DNA of 64,000 nucleotides from Pollenia angustigena (lineage: Eukaryota > Arthropoda > Insecta > Diptera > Polleniidae). The notes beneath the pieces were generated by a model. The model was not told the DNA's origin. It saw only the letters and a program-made list of their open reading frames with translations, and searched no databases. Position numbers and translations under genes: made by a program. Below are positions 44,013 through 55,327 of this stretch, one piece after another (the first letter of the stretch is position 1; every line of letters begins with the position of its first letter). The stretch is taken from positions 33,719,882 to 33,783,881 of the forward strand of contig OV884059.1 of assembly GCA_930367215.1 (NCBI GenBank), given 5' to 3'.

Positions 44013-45649
44013 TCGTCAGCTCATTACTGGTTTGACCTACCGACCATTTTTAAAAAAAATGAGTTAGGTATGAGGAATATATTTTTTTAATACCCTCTTT
44101 CTAAATCAAAAACCTGTTTCGCGAAAATTTGTATGGTTTCTGAGATATGAAGCATTAATTTTGCAGCATATCAACTGTTTCAAAATTTTTTAAGTACTGT
44201 TTTGCTCTACAAGCCATTGTTTGGCGATTGCAGCAAATTCTTCATACAAAAACGTACAAAATAAATTTTACTGTTGCTTTGCTGCATTGCCGTAAGAAAA
44301 AATATAGTTAAAGCAAAAGCAAAATAAAATGACAACAAGAAAACGGTTTGCTATGATATGCAAAGTGTTTTTAGCCTACCTAAGGGAAATGCTTCAACAT
44401 TTTACTACAAACGAAAATTGAATATGTACAATCTTACAGCAATTATTATTATGCCAAATATACCAACTTTTACTTATTGTGCCTTGTGGACGGAAGCTCA
44501 CAGCGGTCGGAGTGGTAACGATATAGCTAGTGCTTTAATTAAAATTTTAAATGAATTAATAAAAGATTATCCACTAATTAAAACTTTGACATTATGGAGC
44601 GATTCTTGAAATCCTCAAAATAAAAATCAAATTAACGCAACCGCAATCAAAATGTTCTTTAAACAAAATAATATTGATGCCGCAATTCAAAAGTCTTCAG
44701 AACCAGAACATTCTTTAATTCAAGAAGTGGACTTTTTCCATGGTGTTATTGACCGGTACTTAAAGAATATTGAAATTCATAGTCCTCTTCATTTACTAAA
44801 TTTGCTTAAAACAATGCCAAATAATAAAACAAAACTTAAAGTTATGGAAATGCTTCCGGAAAATTTTCGCACATACTCGTTGGAAGCAAATAAAATGGAC
44901 TTTCGAAAAGTCCCTTTTGCTAAAATGTAAGTACTTCTATACAGTTAAAATAATGATTTATGTATAAATTATAAAACTTCTACCAGAGAGGAAAAATATA
45001 AAAATGCAATTTTGGTTAAGTCTGCATCAAAAAATGGTTTGAAAACTCCTGAGAATTTGTTGACGAATGTTTTGAAAATATCGAAACCATCATTTATTTC
45101 CAGCGATAAAAATAGAGACATAAAAGACTTGCTTATATTTCTTCCACGTGTTGATAAAGCTTATTATAAAAATTTACTCAATATTAAGTTTTAAATTTTC
45201 TTTTTACTTTTGCATTATTTAAGTTGTTTAATTTTTGGCTTTTTATGTAACTTTTCATAACAGTAGAACTGTTTTTTATGTTTTTGTAAAGTAAAATCAA
45301 ATAAAAAAACTATAAAAAAAAATTCATTTCAACAACAAGTTACACAGCAATAAGTATACGTATGCAGCACAAAATGCCACTTTTTTAATTTTTTTTTTTT
45401 TAGAAAAGTGGCGTATGCGGCACAAAACAATATTTTTCATTTTCAAAAAAATACTATTAAATTCTAACTTTATTCATGAAAGTGCGCAAAAATTTACATT
45501 TTTCTTCAAAACATATACCGGAAGCAGTGGTAAAAATATTAAAAAATTCTATCGGGTACATTATGAGAAATCTTCATGTAAATCTTCTTTGTCGTTTTTC
45601 TTCACTCCGACTTTTTGGCATATGCGCACAACCAATTCTGAGCTGACGA
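44013..45649 (+). mobile_element. DNA transposon with TCGTC ends encoding an SDSC..QNRN-type protein, copy 1
   Basis: The left end TA-TCGTCAGCTCATTACTGG and the right end, in complement, TA-TCGTCAGCTCAGAATTGG are inverted repeats bracketing the coding region; TA lies outside both. Length is 1637 bp. The same TA-TCGTC start occurs in two MITEs (35320-35569, 41668-41745) and at the left end of a second coding copy (56833). The superfamily is not one I can name. Confidence 0.65.
44358..45194 (+). pseudogene. uncharacterised RNase-H-fold-like transposon protein (SDSC..QNRN family), copy 1
   Basis: Exon 1 (44358-44926) reads FSLPKGNASTFYYKRKLNMY, YCALWTEAHSGRSGNDIAS, TLWSDS, a TGA stop at 44607-44609 where copy 2 has Cys, then NPQNKNQINATA, SEPEHSLIQEVDFFHGVID and MLPENFRTYS. 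A 60-bp GT-AG intron (44927-44986) leads to a second exon ending RVDKAYYKNLLNIKF. I recall a large uncharacterised family in insects and cnidarians with the same order: '..YVW.E..A.RG..E..S', 'LYSDSC.GQNRN', 'GHS...D..F..IE' (I believe DUF7869). The Asp/Glu spacing suggests an RNase-H-type fold, which would make it a transposase; that is inference. One stop codon is the main defect. Confidence 0.62.
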
Positions 45650-45995
45650 TATGCTATATATTTTAGCCCCCATATTCATTAATGATTATAAAATTTAATG
45701 AACGTTTATTAAGGAAAATTTTCATAGAAAATTTGGTTTTCCGGCCTTTATTAAATTTAAAATATTTTTATGAATGCAGGCATAAATACATAAAATAAGC
45801 AACTGTATAACAAAAATGTAAAGCTATTTTTTGGGTTTAATGAAATAAATTTTAAGTTTAAAGTGCGAATTGATTTATGTACATAATGGAAAAATATATC
45901 GTGCAACTTTAATAGCTCGTTCCGCGCATATATTACTACGCTGCTGAAAATAATCACTGTTTGATATAACCGCTAAACAACTCATCTATCACAAC
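45650..45995. other. no gene recognised
   Basis: Short AT-rich inverted words (ATTCATTAATGA...) are present near 45675-45770 but no element could be defined. Confidence 0.35.
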
Positions 45996-47129
45996 CAGGG
46001 CTGCCAGATTTGACGATTTATCGTTATTTTGACGATTTTTTGTTCCGAAATTCGCAAAGTGACGATTTGTTGATTTTTTTCTAAAAAGTGACGATTTTTA
46101 TTAGTGTCCAAAGTCTGAATAAAGCATTAAATTTTCAGACATGTTCGTTTTTTAATATTGGAATGTTTAACAGCCTTACCTTAACAATAGCGGAAGGCGG
46201 AACGTTTTATTTCGCTTAGCTTTTACGCTGATATGCCATACCTAAGCAAGAGCGTCAACGTTGTGTAACAACAGAAGTGATAGCTTTCTTGTTTAATAAA
46301 ACCAACAAATTGTAAATAAAAATAGAGATAAAAACCCTAATTTGTCATTATTAATTAACAATAGCGCGGCAAATCGGTTTTTCGGTGTTATAATCGGTTT
46401 TTCCAATTGCAAATCGTTGAGGCCGCTCTATTCAAAAACTAGAAAACGCGTGCAAATTTTAAGAAAATCTTGAAATGATTATTTTCAGATTACAAAAACA
46501 ACAATGCAACACTTTGTTAATCTTTCGTCAAACCATCATCGAATGAATCTTTTACGACTCTCTCTATAAATAATTTTTCAACAATTATACGGGAAACATT
46601 TCACGAGTTGTGGCTACATGAGTCTCATACGATTCTTGACATGAAAGACTCGATAGATAATCTTTACCCACGTCTTAAGGCGCAACCATAATATGCATAG
46701 CCGTGCTTAACCAACTGTCAAAAATTACCAAAAAGTCTTCAAATCTATTTAAAAAAACAATAACAAAATCAAAAAACCTTTGATTCCGTACGGAACCTGT
46801 GACTAGTTTCGCACTTTGCTTAAGCAAATGAAAGTTTCATAAAACTTAACAAAAAGTTTCCGTAAGTTCAATATGGTTTGATTAATTAACATGTATTCGC
46901 TAATTTGCTTAATCCAACTTAAGACCATTATGGTTAGGCCTTTAAACGATTCCCACAACGATTGAAGTAGCGTCTTCCGCTGTGCTTTGGAAGAATCTCA
47001 GTCGTGTTACAAAAAATTGTTAAAAACACTTAATTTTACGTTTTCCGATTTTTCGAAACGTGAAAGACGATTTTTTTATTTTTTCTCAGGAAATTGACGA
47101 TTTACTCAAAAATTTATCTGGCAGCCCTG
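45996..47129. mobile_element. hAT element, 1134 bp, non-autonomous
   Basis: The ends are CAGGGCTGCCAGATTTGACG and, in complement, CAGGGCTGCCAGATAAATTT. The flanks ATCACAAC (45988-45995) and ATCATAAC (47130-47137) match at 7 of 8 positions. TGACGATTT words cluster at both ends. There is no transposase frame. Confidence 0.87.
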
Positions 47130-47137
47130 ATCATAAC

Positions 47138-48147
47138 ATCTATCATTTGCCATTAAAATTTAGTTATTTAAAAAAACCGCGAAATAGAGTCGCGATTTTT
47201 TTGCGCCCTTCTTCCTTACAAATGGTAAGATCTTGTTATATTCATGAGATTATTAGAAAATACTTAAAATTTTGTAATTAAATGTTAATTTTGTATAGTA
47301 AGGAGAAAAATTGAAATTCAAAGCTTTATTGCGTCTGGTGCGAAAACTTTCTTCACGATCGCGAAAAAGTAATACATCATTTCTTAATATTTTTTCACGG
47401 TCTATACGGCTATGCGATGAAGAATTTGCAAAAGGTACTTACCCTAATACAAATATTGTTTTTAATAAACTTTGAAAAACAAATACTTTTTTGTATCATA
47501 CAAAATTACCCCCCCCCCCCCCCCTAAGGCTCAAGCTGGATCCGCGCCTGATGGCTTATATGGGTCTAAAAGTAAATTATGGTCTGATCTTCACGAAATT
47601 TTATAGCGTTATTTCCGCTCGAATAGAACGAATTTTTGCAAAATCTTATAGCATTCCGTGCATTATTCCACTATTTATGTTAGTTTTTTAACAAAATTTC
47701 TTTACCATAACCATATGGATCAGAGAACCTCAAAACGCACTATTTTTGTGCATTTATTCATACGCTAAAATTTACAATAACTCTATACATGCAAAACAAA
47801 GTTCAACGTTGGTAATTTTTTTTTCCTTTCGTACACATTTGATATTTTCATTTATTCGTTTTTTATTGAAAGTGCTTTATTTGCATTTTTGTTGCTCACG
47901 CAATATAACACAACTGAGTAAATTCAAAAGATCACATTCTCTATACTTTTGTTTACATTAACAACAACAACAATAAACAACGATGAGACGCTTTTTCAAA
48001 ATTAACAACAATAAAAACAACAATAACAAAAATACATTGTACCTACTACTACTACTACTGTACTTTTTGTTTCTATGGAAATTGTGTGTACCTACATAAG
48101 TATGTGTGTTTAGTTTCATTTAAATTTTTTTTTTCTTGTACTACATA
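47138..48147. other. no gene; poly-C tract and microsatellites
   Basis: A run of about 18 C lies at 47507-47524, CAA-type repeats near 47960-48030 and an ACT repeat near 48043-48058. The small frames here lack motifs. Confidence 0.4.
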
Positions 48148-48573
48148 CCCTGCAAATAATAGGACCAGTCCAAACACGCGTGTAAAGAGTAGTCCACAAG
48201 GGACCAGGACTAGTCCACAAGTAACCCAAACGTATGGAAAAAACCTGGTCTATTTAACATTACGATGTCCTAGGAGAGGACCATATAACCCACCTTTGGA
48301 CCACTAAGGAGTAGTTTTAAAACTACTCCATGGTATATAACCCACCTTTGGACCAGTAAGGAGTAGTTTTAAAACTACTCCATGGTATACTCAAGAGGAT
48401 TAGTTTTGAAGTCGTTTAAACACGAAAGCATGTCGTTAAAAAACGAAGACATGTCGTCTCACTACAAACACTTTTTAACAATGGCATGGTCCATGCTTGC
48501 ATTACATCGGACTAGTCCATGGAGTAGTCCATTTTATCAAAATGGGTCAGGTGGTCCAATTTTATTTGCAGGG
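48148..48573. mobile_element. 426-bp TA-type MITE with GGACTAGTCC motifs
   Basis: The ends CCCTGCAAATAATAGGACCA and, in complement, CCCTGCAAATAAAATTGGAC are flanked by TA (48146-48147 and 48574-48575). GGACYAGTCC and its halves recur. A 58-bp segment (ACCCACCTTTGGACCA...CTACTCCATGG) is tandemly duplicated at about 48290-48390. Confidence 0.83.
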
Positions 48574-48604
48574 TAGTTATGCTGAATAAATACATGAGTA
48601 ATAA

Positions 48605-49067
48605 CCCTGAAGGAAACCTGGATGCAAGTGTCTCCAAGTCACCAGTTTTGTCGACTATATTGGTGACATTGTCAACGAAGTGTCTACACTACATTACATT
48701 TGCCACTATATTTGGCTTAAATACGAAAAATATTTTATCAATAACAACTGAGAAGTACAATTCATATAAAAGTTGAAGAAAAATTAAAAAAAGATTGTTA
48801 TGATTTCGTATTCTTACAGAAAGTGAAGACTACTTTTACTAAAATGTGCTAGTGATTCTCTGGTTCCAATGTATACATATGTTCGCAAAGGAACTACCTA
48901 GTCAGTACCTAGTCAGTAGTACCAACGTCAGTAGTAGATTTCCAATGACACGCACATGTTAAATGTCTATTGTAAACAACATTGCCTGGGGTATAATAAG
49001 TCACTAGTACTGGTGACTGTGTCAATAGTGAATCAGTACAGATTCACTAGTGACATTTCCTGCAGGG
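48605..49067. mobile_element. MITE with CCCTG-AGGAAA ends and GTCACTAGTGAC motifs
   Basis: The left end CCCTGAAGGAAA and the right end, in complement, CCCTGCAGGAAA are inverted. GTGACATT and CACTAGT words repeat inside. TA lies at or one base from each end. It looks related in build to the adjacent 48148-48573 element. Confidence 0.55.
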
Positions 49068-49296
49068 TATTGTTTGATTTCTGGCTCTTTCGTTTGTATT
49101 TTTTGTTTCTTTACCAAACAATCATTTGCGCTCAGAACACTTAGAATCTTTATAACAAAAAACGAAGGCAACGATTGTATAAATAACAAAGCACGATGTG
49201 CGTTATTTGAATGACTGCAAACCAGCAGCGAATATTTGCGGTTGCGCGAGTTTGACTGTATGACCGAAAGCGTGTGTATTTGTTGTCGTTAATTAA

Positions 49297-49560
49297 ATGC
49301 GATTTTTTTTCAATTGCAAAAAGCTATTCTCTGGTGCATATATAACGAATTTGTGTAAAGTCTTATGTCTATCAATACCAGCATTTCGCCACCATTTATG
49401 TAAATCAATTGTTTATGATGGTTGTACTGAACCGATTTTGCTGGTTTTCAATCCCAAGCTACTAGAAAAACTAGAAAAAATTGTACACCAATGTCGTTCT
49501 TTTCCAAGGCGAATTCATACAAGGTGGTCTTATTTTGAAAACGTTTTACAACACTGTTAA
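49297..49560 (+). CDS. unidentified 87-codon open frame, possibly transposon debris
   Basis: The frame includes IPAFRHHLCKSIVYDGCTEP and FPRRIHTRWSYFENVLQHC. The TRW..F..V motif is loosely like the hAT 'TRWNS...ML' segment, but nothing else supports this. Composition is more protein-like than most frames here. There are no visible splice sites or element ends. Confidence 0.22.
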   Translation: MRFFFNCKKLFSGAYITNLCKVLCLSIPAFRHHLCKSIVYDGCTEPILLVFNPKLLEKLEKIVHQCRSFPRRIHTRWSYFENVLQHC

Positions 49561-50061
49561 ACATTTTAACGTTGTGTCAAAAATTCAAAGAAATATTTAA
49601 TTTTGTTTTTATATTAAATTGTGTTTGTTTGAAATTTAATAACTTAAAAAAGTTTTAAATTTCACAATTTTAATCGAAAATTAAAGAATTTAGTTAAGAT
49701 TCCCCAGAACCAACAGGACGGTATACCATTTTGACACAAGGTTAGTAATCAGCTGTTGCTTACGAAGCAAGATAAGTTCACCTTGTGTAAATTCGCCTTG
49801 TTCTTTTCTTTCGAGTTGTTTGACTTGAGTTGACGAACAGACAGATGGACATGTCTAAGCCGACTAAGAATTACTCAAGGATTATGGGGCCTTAGATGAA
49901 TATTAAAAATGTTTCACACGGAATAACAAACTTGGTATTCCCGTTATTAACTGCTAGTAATGGGGAGGGTATAATTAGCGAATCTAAGACATAGCAACTG
50001 TTACGACCGACAAACTACGCTATTTAAAGGTAAATGGTGCGCATATCGTAATGTTGGATGA
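49561..50061. other. no gene recognised
   Basis: AT-rich spacer before the pogo-like element. Confidence 0.35.
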
Positions 50062-50398
50062 TACAGTAGTTCCCGCTTAAGTGCGCATCGAAAAATGTTC
50101 AGTGTTCTACGCATTTAAACGGGGAATCATTTAACCGATAATCTGAATATATGCGCAAACAACGCATTTATAAAAACCTCGCTTAAAAAACTCAATAATC
50201 ATTTAAAAGTACATTTTTTTTTGTTTTAAGGGAAAATAAAATGTAAACTCATTCAATAAACATTCTTACATAAATAATTTATTAAAAATATAAATATGTT
50301 TTGTATATAATATGTATTTTATTCGACCTTTATTATTTTCAAGTTATAATAAATTGTCGAGCGTTTACATTTGCCAGTACTGTCAAGACAGTATGAAC

Positions 50399-51101
50399 CA
50401 GTGTTCGAAAATAAACAGTACATTATTTAGTGTTCGACGAACTAAACTCTTAATACCGTTTGTAACTATTATCAACAAAGTGCCGAACATTATATATTGT
50501 TCTGTTCTTCTTTAAAAAACAGAACAATTGTAGTGGTACTGTAGACAAACATTCTATTTTAATGTTCTATAATGTTTCTTTTTTTACATTGATAAAGATA
50601 TGAGAAAATAAAAAATTTTAGCAACGACCGTACCACGAACAGCTTGTGTGTGTATTATCAAAGTTATTTACGGGAATACAAAATTTATTATTAAGATTTT
50701 TGTATGACGTGCTAAATTCCCAATTTTTCATATTTGATAAATACACTGAAATTTATTGTTGAGGGAAAGCTAGCTATTGTTGTATGTTTTGTTTGTGTAA
50801 TAAATTTTGCTGACATTTTGTTTTTTTTTCGTATGTGTATTTTGTTTTTGTAAAAATGTTTGAACCGAACACAATGAAGTTTGTGGATTTAAAAAAAAAA
50901 CCGAACGGAATTAAATGTTCTCATCTTTTGTTGAGCTTGATAAAAACAGAAATATTTGTTTTTGTGTTCGAAAGATGACTAACAGGCAAACGTTATTTTT
51001 TAAATGATTTTCTACACAAACACTATTAGCGTTTTTGTTTTCCACAAATCTACCGAACCGAACACTAAGGAGCGATACTTAGTGTTTATTTTCGAACACT
51101 G
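50399..51101. mobile_element. 703-bp hAT-type MITE nested in the pogo-like element
   Basis: The ends CAGTGTTCGAAAATAAACA are perfect inverted repeats of 19 bp. The flanks GTATGAAC (50391-50398) and GTATGAAT (51102-51109) differ by one base. A lone copy of the same 19-bp end lies at 52165-52183. Confidence 0.85.
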
Positions 51102-51112
51102 GTATGAATATA

Positions 51113-52103
51113 CACAGAAAAAATTATTGCCGAATTATTTTCAAACAAACGCTTGTTTGAAACTGATTTACTGATTCAATCAATATTTTTGTTTGATTTT
51201 TATTTAACCAACAAAAATGTGGACAACTCTTCAACAATTTAATAAGCGCGCTATTGGTTTGAAGTTTTCATAATTTTGTATGAAATATTTAACGCTCTTT
51301 AATGTTGTCGTCTTTTTGCATTTTTTTTTATTGATTGTAAGCAACACTTCTTTATGTGAAATATAAGAACTACAACAAAAAACACATGCAGTCTATTTTT
51401 GGACGCTTTAAAAAGGTACAGGAATAAGAAAAATGATAAAATAGCGTGACGAGGTTTGTAGTAAAAAAAAACAACAAAAACAATAGCAGGTAAAAAAACG
51501 TTTCATTTTTTTAAACAACAGAAAAAACACATTATAAGAAACAAAATTAATTTTTGGTTAGTTTCAAAGTTGGTAAAAAAAACAAAATCCCGTATTCAAT
51601 TTTTTCAAATAGTTTGTTTAAATACATCAAACACAAAAATAGAATGATGGCGGAAAACATATCGAGTCGGTCTGCCGCCGTTTTTGGTTACATTTCTTCT
51701 TCATTAGCAAAGGAAAGGATAAAGCAACAGTGAGTGATGAAGAAAAACACTGTGAGTATAAATATGACTTCTTTCAAAAATTATTCCAACAAAAAAATGT
51801 GTCTCAAAGCCAGCCGGCCGCTCTGCTCTGTTTCATCTTCGCTTGTGTGCGCGTCATTGCTTGTGCCAAAACTTTTTTGTTTGATTCAGCAAAATTATTT
51901 GTTTGAAATTTATATAAATTTCAGTAAACTTTTTGTTTGATTCTGTAAAATTATTTGTTTGAAAAAATCGGCGTTTTTTTCAATAAACAAAATGCAAATA
52001 AATTGTTTGAATATGCGAATTTGTTTGTAGGACCGATTTTAGACAAAAAATTGTTTGATTCTACAAATTTTTTGTTTGAATTGGAAAAATAATTTTTTCT
52101 GTG
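51113..52103. mobile_element. 991-bp TA-type element rich in TTGTTTGA motifs
   Basis: The ends CACAGAAAAAATTATT and, in complement, CACAGAAAAAATTATT are identical inverted repeats with TA flanks (51111-51112 and 52104-52105). TTGTTTGAA words recur in the terminal 200-300 bp. The end is close to that of the 473-1269 element (CACAGAGGGAAAAA). Confidence 0.82.
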
Positions 52104-52160
52104 TACAAATTAGTTGTCAAAACAATATTGTTTTTGCATTGTTTTGACAACTAATTTGTA
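52104..52160. repeat. 57-bp near-perfect palindrome
   Basis: Arms of 23 bp, starting TACAAATTAGTTGTCAAAAC, flank an 11-bp loop. It sits immediately beside the 51113-52103 element and shares its TA. Confidence 0.75.
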
Positions 52161-52698
52161 TGTTCAGTGTTCGAAAATAAACATATGTCTTCCTTCCATG
52201 GTTTCAATTTCATTGGTGCATTTATTTTGTTGCACAAAGTTTCTGGGATAAAACTAGGTGCACTTAAAACTTGTGAATAAGTTGGAGTTTCAATTATTTC
52301 CTCTTCTTTATCAGCGGAAGATTCCGATAACTCCTTAAATTGTTTCTCTATGATTTTCGAAATCCAAGAGAAATTTACTTTTTTACTTCAACTGCCGTTT
52401 AAAATATTTGTGTTGCCATACATATAGTACAAAAATACTCTTACTAACTTTATAAACGCCTTGCCAAATATTAAAAAAAGCAAGTTTTACATATAAGGTT
52501 AGCCATTTAAGCGATTTATTTTGTTCAAATTTATGTAATTTCGGACAAAAATAATGAATCGGGGAACGCATTTAAGCGAGGTCATTTAAGCGGGATTTTG
52601 TTTATGTAATTATGTGAAAATTTTGCTTGACAGCACATTTTGCGCATTTAAGAGGGGTAATCATTTAAGCAGGGTGCATTTAAGCGGGAACTGCTGTA

Positions 52699-53431
52699 CC
52701 ATGTCTGTGGAGTTAAGTTCATTGCACCAGTAATTGCCCCACAGGCCAATCAATGACTTTGTTTACCTTTGCATCTTAATTTCTGTTCCTACCGCTAAAA
52801 ACTTTTTGAGATGTTTCAAAAATGTAAATTGGTGAAAGACTTCGATGATGTACAATAATGATACTTTCAAAAAAGTATTTTTTTTTTTGTTTTTTTTTTT
52901 TTGTAGAAAAAATGCATCATTGAATGTAGAAGACTTTGATCAAATAATCATTTTACTAAATCTATATGTTTGAATAAAAAAAAAATTGATTACGTGCCGT
53001 TAAACCCAATTTCTATAGAGATGTTTATGTATATAAATATGTATGTGCAGTGCACGTTAACACTAAAAAAAAACTAAATAAATTAATATGTAACTAATAG
53101 GAAAATAGAATCATGCCAGTTCCAAGCATAAAATTCCCTACAATACAATTAAAATATTTTGAGTTTATGATAAGTTATGGACATACCAAATAGAAGAAAT
53201 GAAGTGCAAACATGCTACAAGGTGAAAATTATTTGAGAGAAATTCCGTAAAATTGTTTAAGCTGAACGCAGAAAAAAACATGGTTAAAGTATGATAAAAA
53301 ATAAACATATTATGGACCTTGCAATGCCCACTAACAAACTATTCTTACTATTGTAACGATTAATAAAATGTTGTTTCTTTGTGTTTTTACCTCCCTTCAA
53401 AACTTCAAATATGCTTGAATTCAAAAATATA
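52699..53431. other. no gene recognised
   Basis: AT-rich DNA with long T and A runs; nothing supported. Confidence 0.35.
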
Positions 53432-53940
53432 AAGGGAAATCACGATGGGTAGTGCAAAGTGTGCAAACGATGCAAATGCGTGCAAAAATACACACATTTG
53501 CACAACACAACAACAAAATGTACGTATTTGCAATTTGCTCTTTTTTACTTCGTTTGCACTAAAAAAACCATGAGCAAAGTTAGTAGTGCATATTTGCTCA
53601 GTTGCAAACAAATGTAAACAATAACATTTGACATATAAAGTGCCATATTGATTTTAAGAAAACTTATAAATTTAACATTTTCGCAGATTGTAAAATAAAA
53701 TAGAGAATTAAATTTAAATTAATTAAAAAGAAAACATTTATTTTAATTTGCTTGTGTATAATTGTAAACAAATGCAAATTTTTTACAGTGCTGCCAGAAG
53801 TTTTTAGTGTTGCCAGAATACATTTTTAGAAAAATAGCATATTTGCACAAAAATAAAAGTGGTATGCTCACGATCAATCATAATATGCACTGCAAATTTA
53901 CACATTGCAAATTTGCACAATGACCACCGTGATTACCCTT
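53432..53940. mobile_element. 509-bp MITE with AAGGGWAATCACG ends, complete copy
   Basis: The ends AAGGGAAATCACGATGG and, in complement, AAGGGTAATCACGGTGG are inverted. ATA lies on both sides. Words of the type GCAAATTTGCAC repeat inside. The minus-strand frame 53405-53611 is a reading of the element. Confidence 0.7.
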
Positions 53941-53945
53941 ATAAT

Positions 53946-54260
53946 AAGGGAAATCCCGATAAGTAATGCAAAGTGTGCTAACGATGTAAATGCGTGCAAA
54001 AATACACACATTTGCACAACACAGCAACAAAATGTACGTATTTGTAGTTTGCTCTTTTGTACTTCGTTTGCACTAAAACAAACCATGAGCAAAATTGGTA
54101 GTGCAAATTTGCTCAATTGCAAACAAATGTAAACAATTACATTTGACAAATTAAGCGCCATATTGATTTTAATAAAACTTATAAATTCAACATTTTCGTG
54201 GACTTAAACATAAAATAGAGAATTAAATTTAAAAGGAATTTTAATATGCTTGTGTATTTT
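53946..54260 (+). mobile_element. second, truncated copy of the 53.4-kb MITE in tandem
   Basis: Starts AAGGGAAATCCCGATAAG five bases after the first copy and follows it closely to TAGAGAATTAAATTTAAA, then diverges. The right half is missing. Confidence 0.7.
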
Positions 54261-55327
54261 TTTTTTTTTTTGATTTTGCTTAAAAACTAAAATTTTTGGC
54301 TAACTATCTTGAGTTATATTGCCAGGGTATCACACGGTTTGTTGCAGCCTTATCCACAAGTCCTTGATCGACCTAGACCTTTGTATAGGAAGGCGAAGAG
54401 CTTCCAGAATGAGCTCCAGAGTATATCTTGTCTTCAAAGTAAAACGTCTGAGTTATTTCCTTGGTTCTTCACCAGTAAAGAACGTTAAAATTTTAAGGTT
54501 ATGAAACGATTGCATATCGATAATGCTGACACCGCAAGAACTGTAACTCGGTACAGTTATGCGACAACACGCCACTAACCAATGCGGGGTGAAACGTAAA
54601 ACGCACGAAAAGCAAACAAACAAACACGGCCTGTTTGTCTTTAACATTGCAGCCACACGATCAAGCTTTTCTTGATAGTCTTTTTTACATATACTGTTTG
54701 TCAAAATATGCAAAAATTGGCAGCTGTGACGTAGGCTGCGCGCAAGTTGAAAGCAATTTACTTTTTCAAGATGTCGTCGCCGAGAAAACTACTCAAAATG
54801 TTTTGCTATTTTCCACTTTTGATTTTTCTGCACTGTAGGCTGTTCGAAGGGACTTTATATTTTTCTTTACTTCTTCCAATGGCATTTTTGTTTCAGAAGC
54901 TATAGACTCGTAGGCTTTTATTTTCAAATCATTTCGCCTATATGATGAAAGATTCATAAAATTTCATGGCTTCTGTACAGCTCTATGAATCGCAGAACAT
55001 CATTTTGCTTATTAATTTTATAAATAAATTTTATTAATAAACATATTTCACTATTCTTTTAGGTTTTTAGTTAAAATTTTAAAATTCCCGCAACAATTTG
55101 TAAAAAAAAAAAGAACTTCAGCTTTTGCCGGCAAAATATTTGTGAAAAAAAAACAAAAACAACTTCAAAAGATTTGTAATAAGATGTTTTCTTGAACGAA
55201 AATTGATACACTCACTGGCAAGAGAATTTTAGAGGCAAGTTCGTATCAATTTTTAAAAGTATGAGTGTATTGGTAAAAAAGTGTGAGTGTATTAAAACTT
55301 GATAGGCAAAACTTGATCGTGTAGCCC
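54261..55327. other. about 1 kb without recognised genes
   Basis: The frames at 54319-54504, 54453-54713 and 54635-54838 lack motifs. Nothing else is supported. Confidence 0.35.

Larger units (their letters stand above)
50064..52696 (-). mobile_element. pogo/Tigger-like element with two nested elements
   Basis: The left end CAGTAGTTCCCGCTTAAGTG and the right end, in complement, CAGCAGTTCCCGCTTAAATG are flanked by TA (50062-50063 and 52697-52698). CAGT-GTCCC/GTTCCC starts are typical of pogo/Tigger ends. Extra copies of CATTTAAGCGGG lie near both ends. Inside, a minus-strand stretch (52195-52560) reads FSWISKIIEKQFKELSESSA, YSQVLSAPSFIPETL and KFEQNKSLKWLT in pieces; I cannot tie these to pogo transposase with confidence. 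About 1.75 kb of it is later insertions. Confidence 0.75.
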
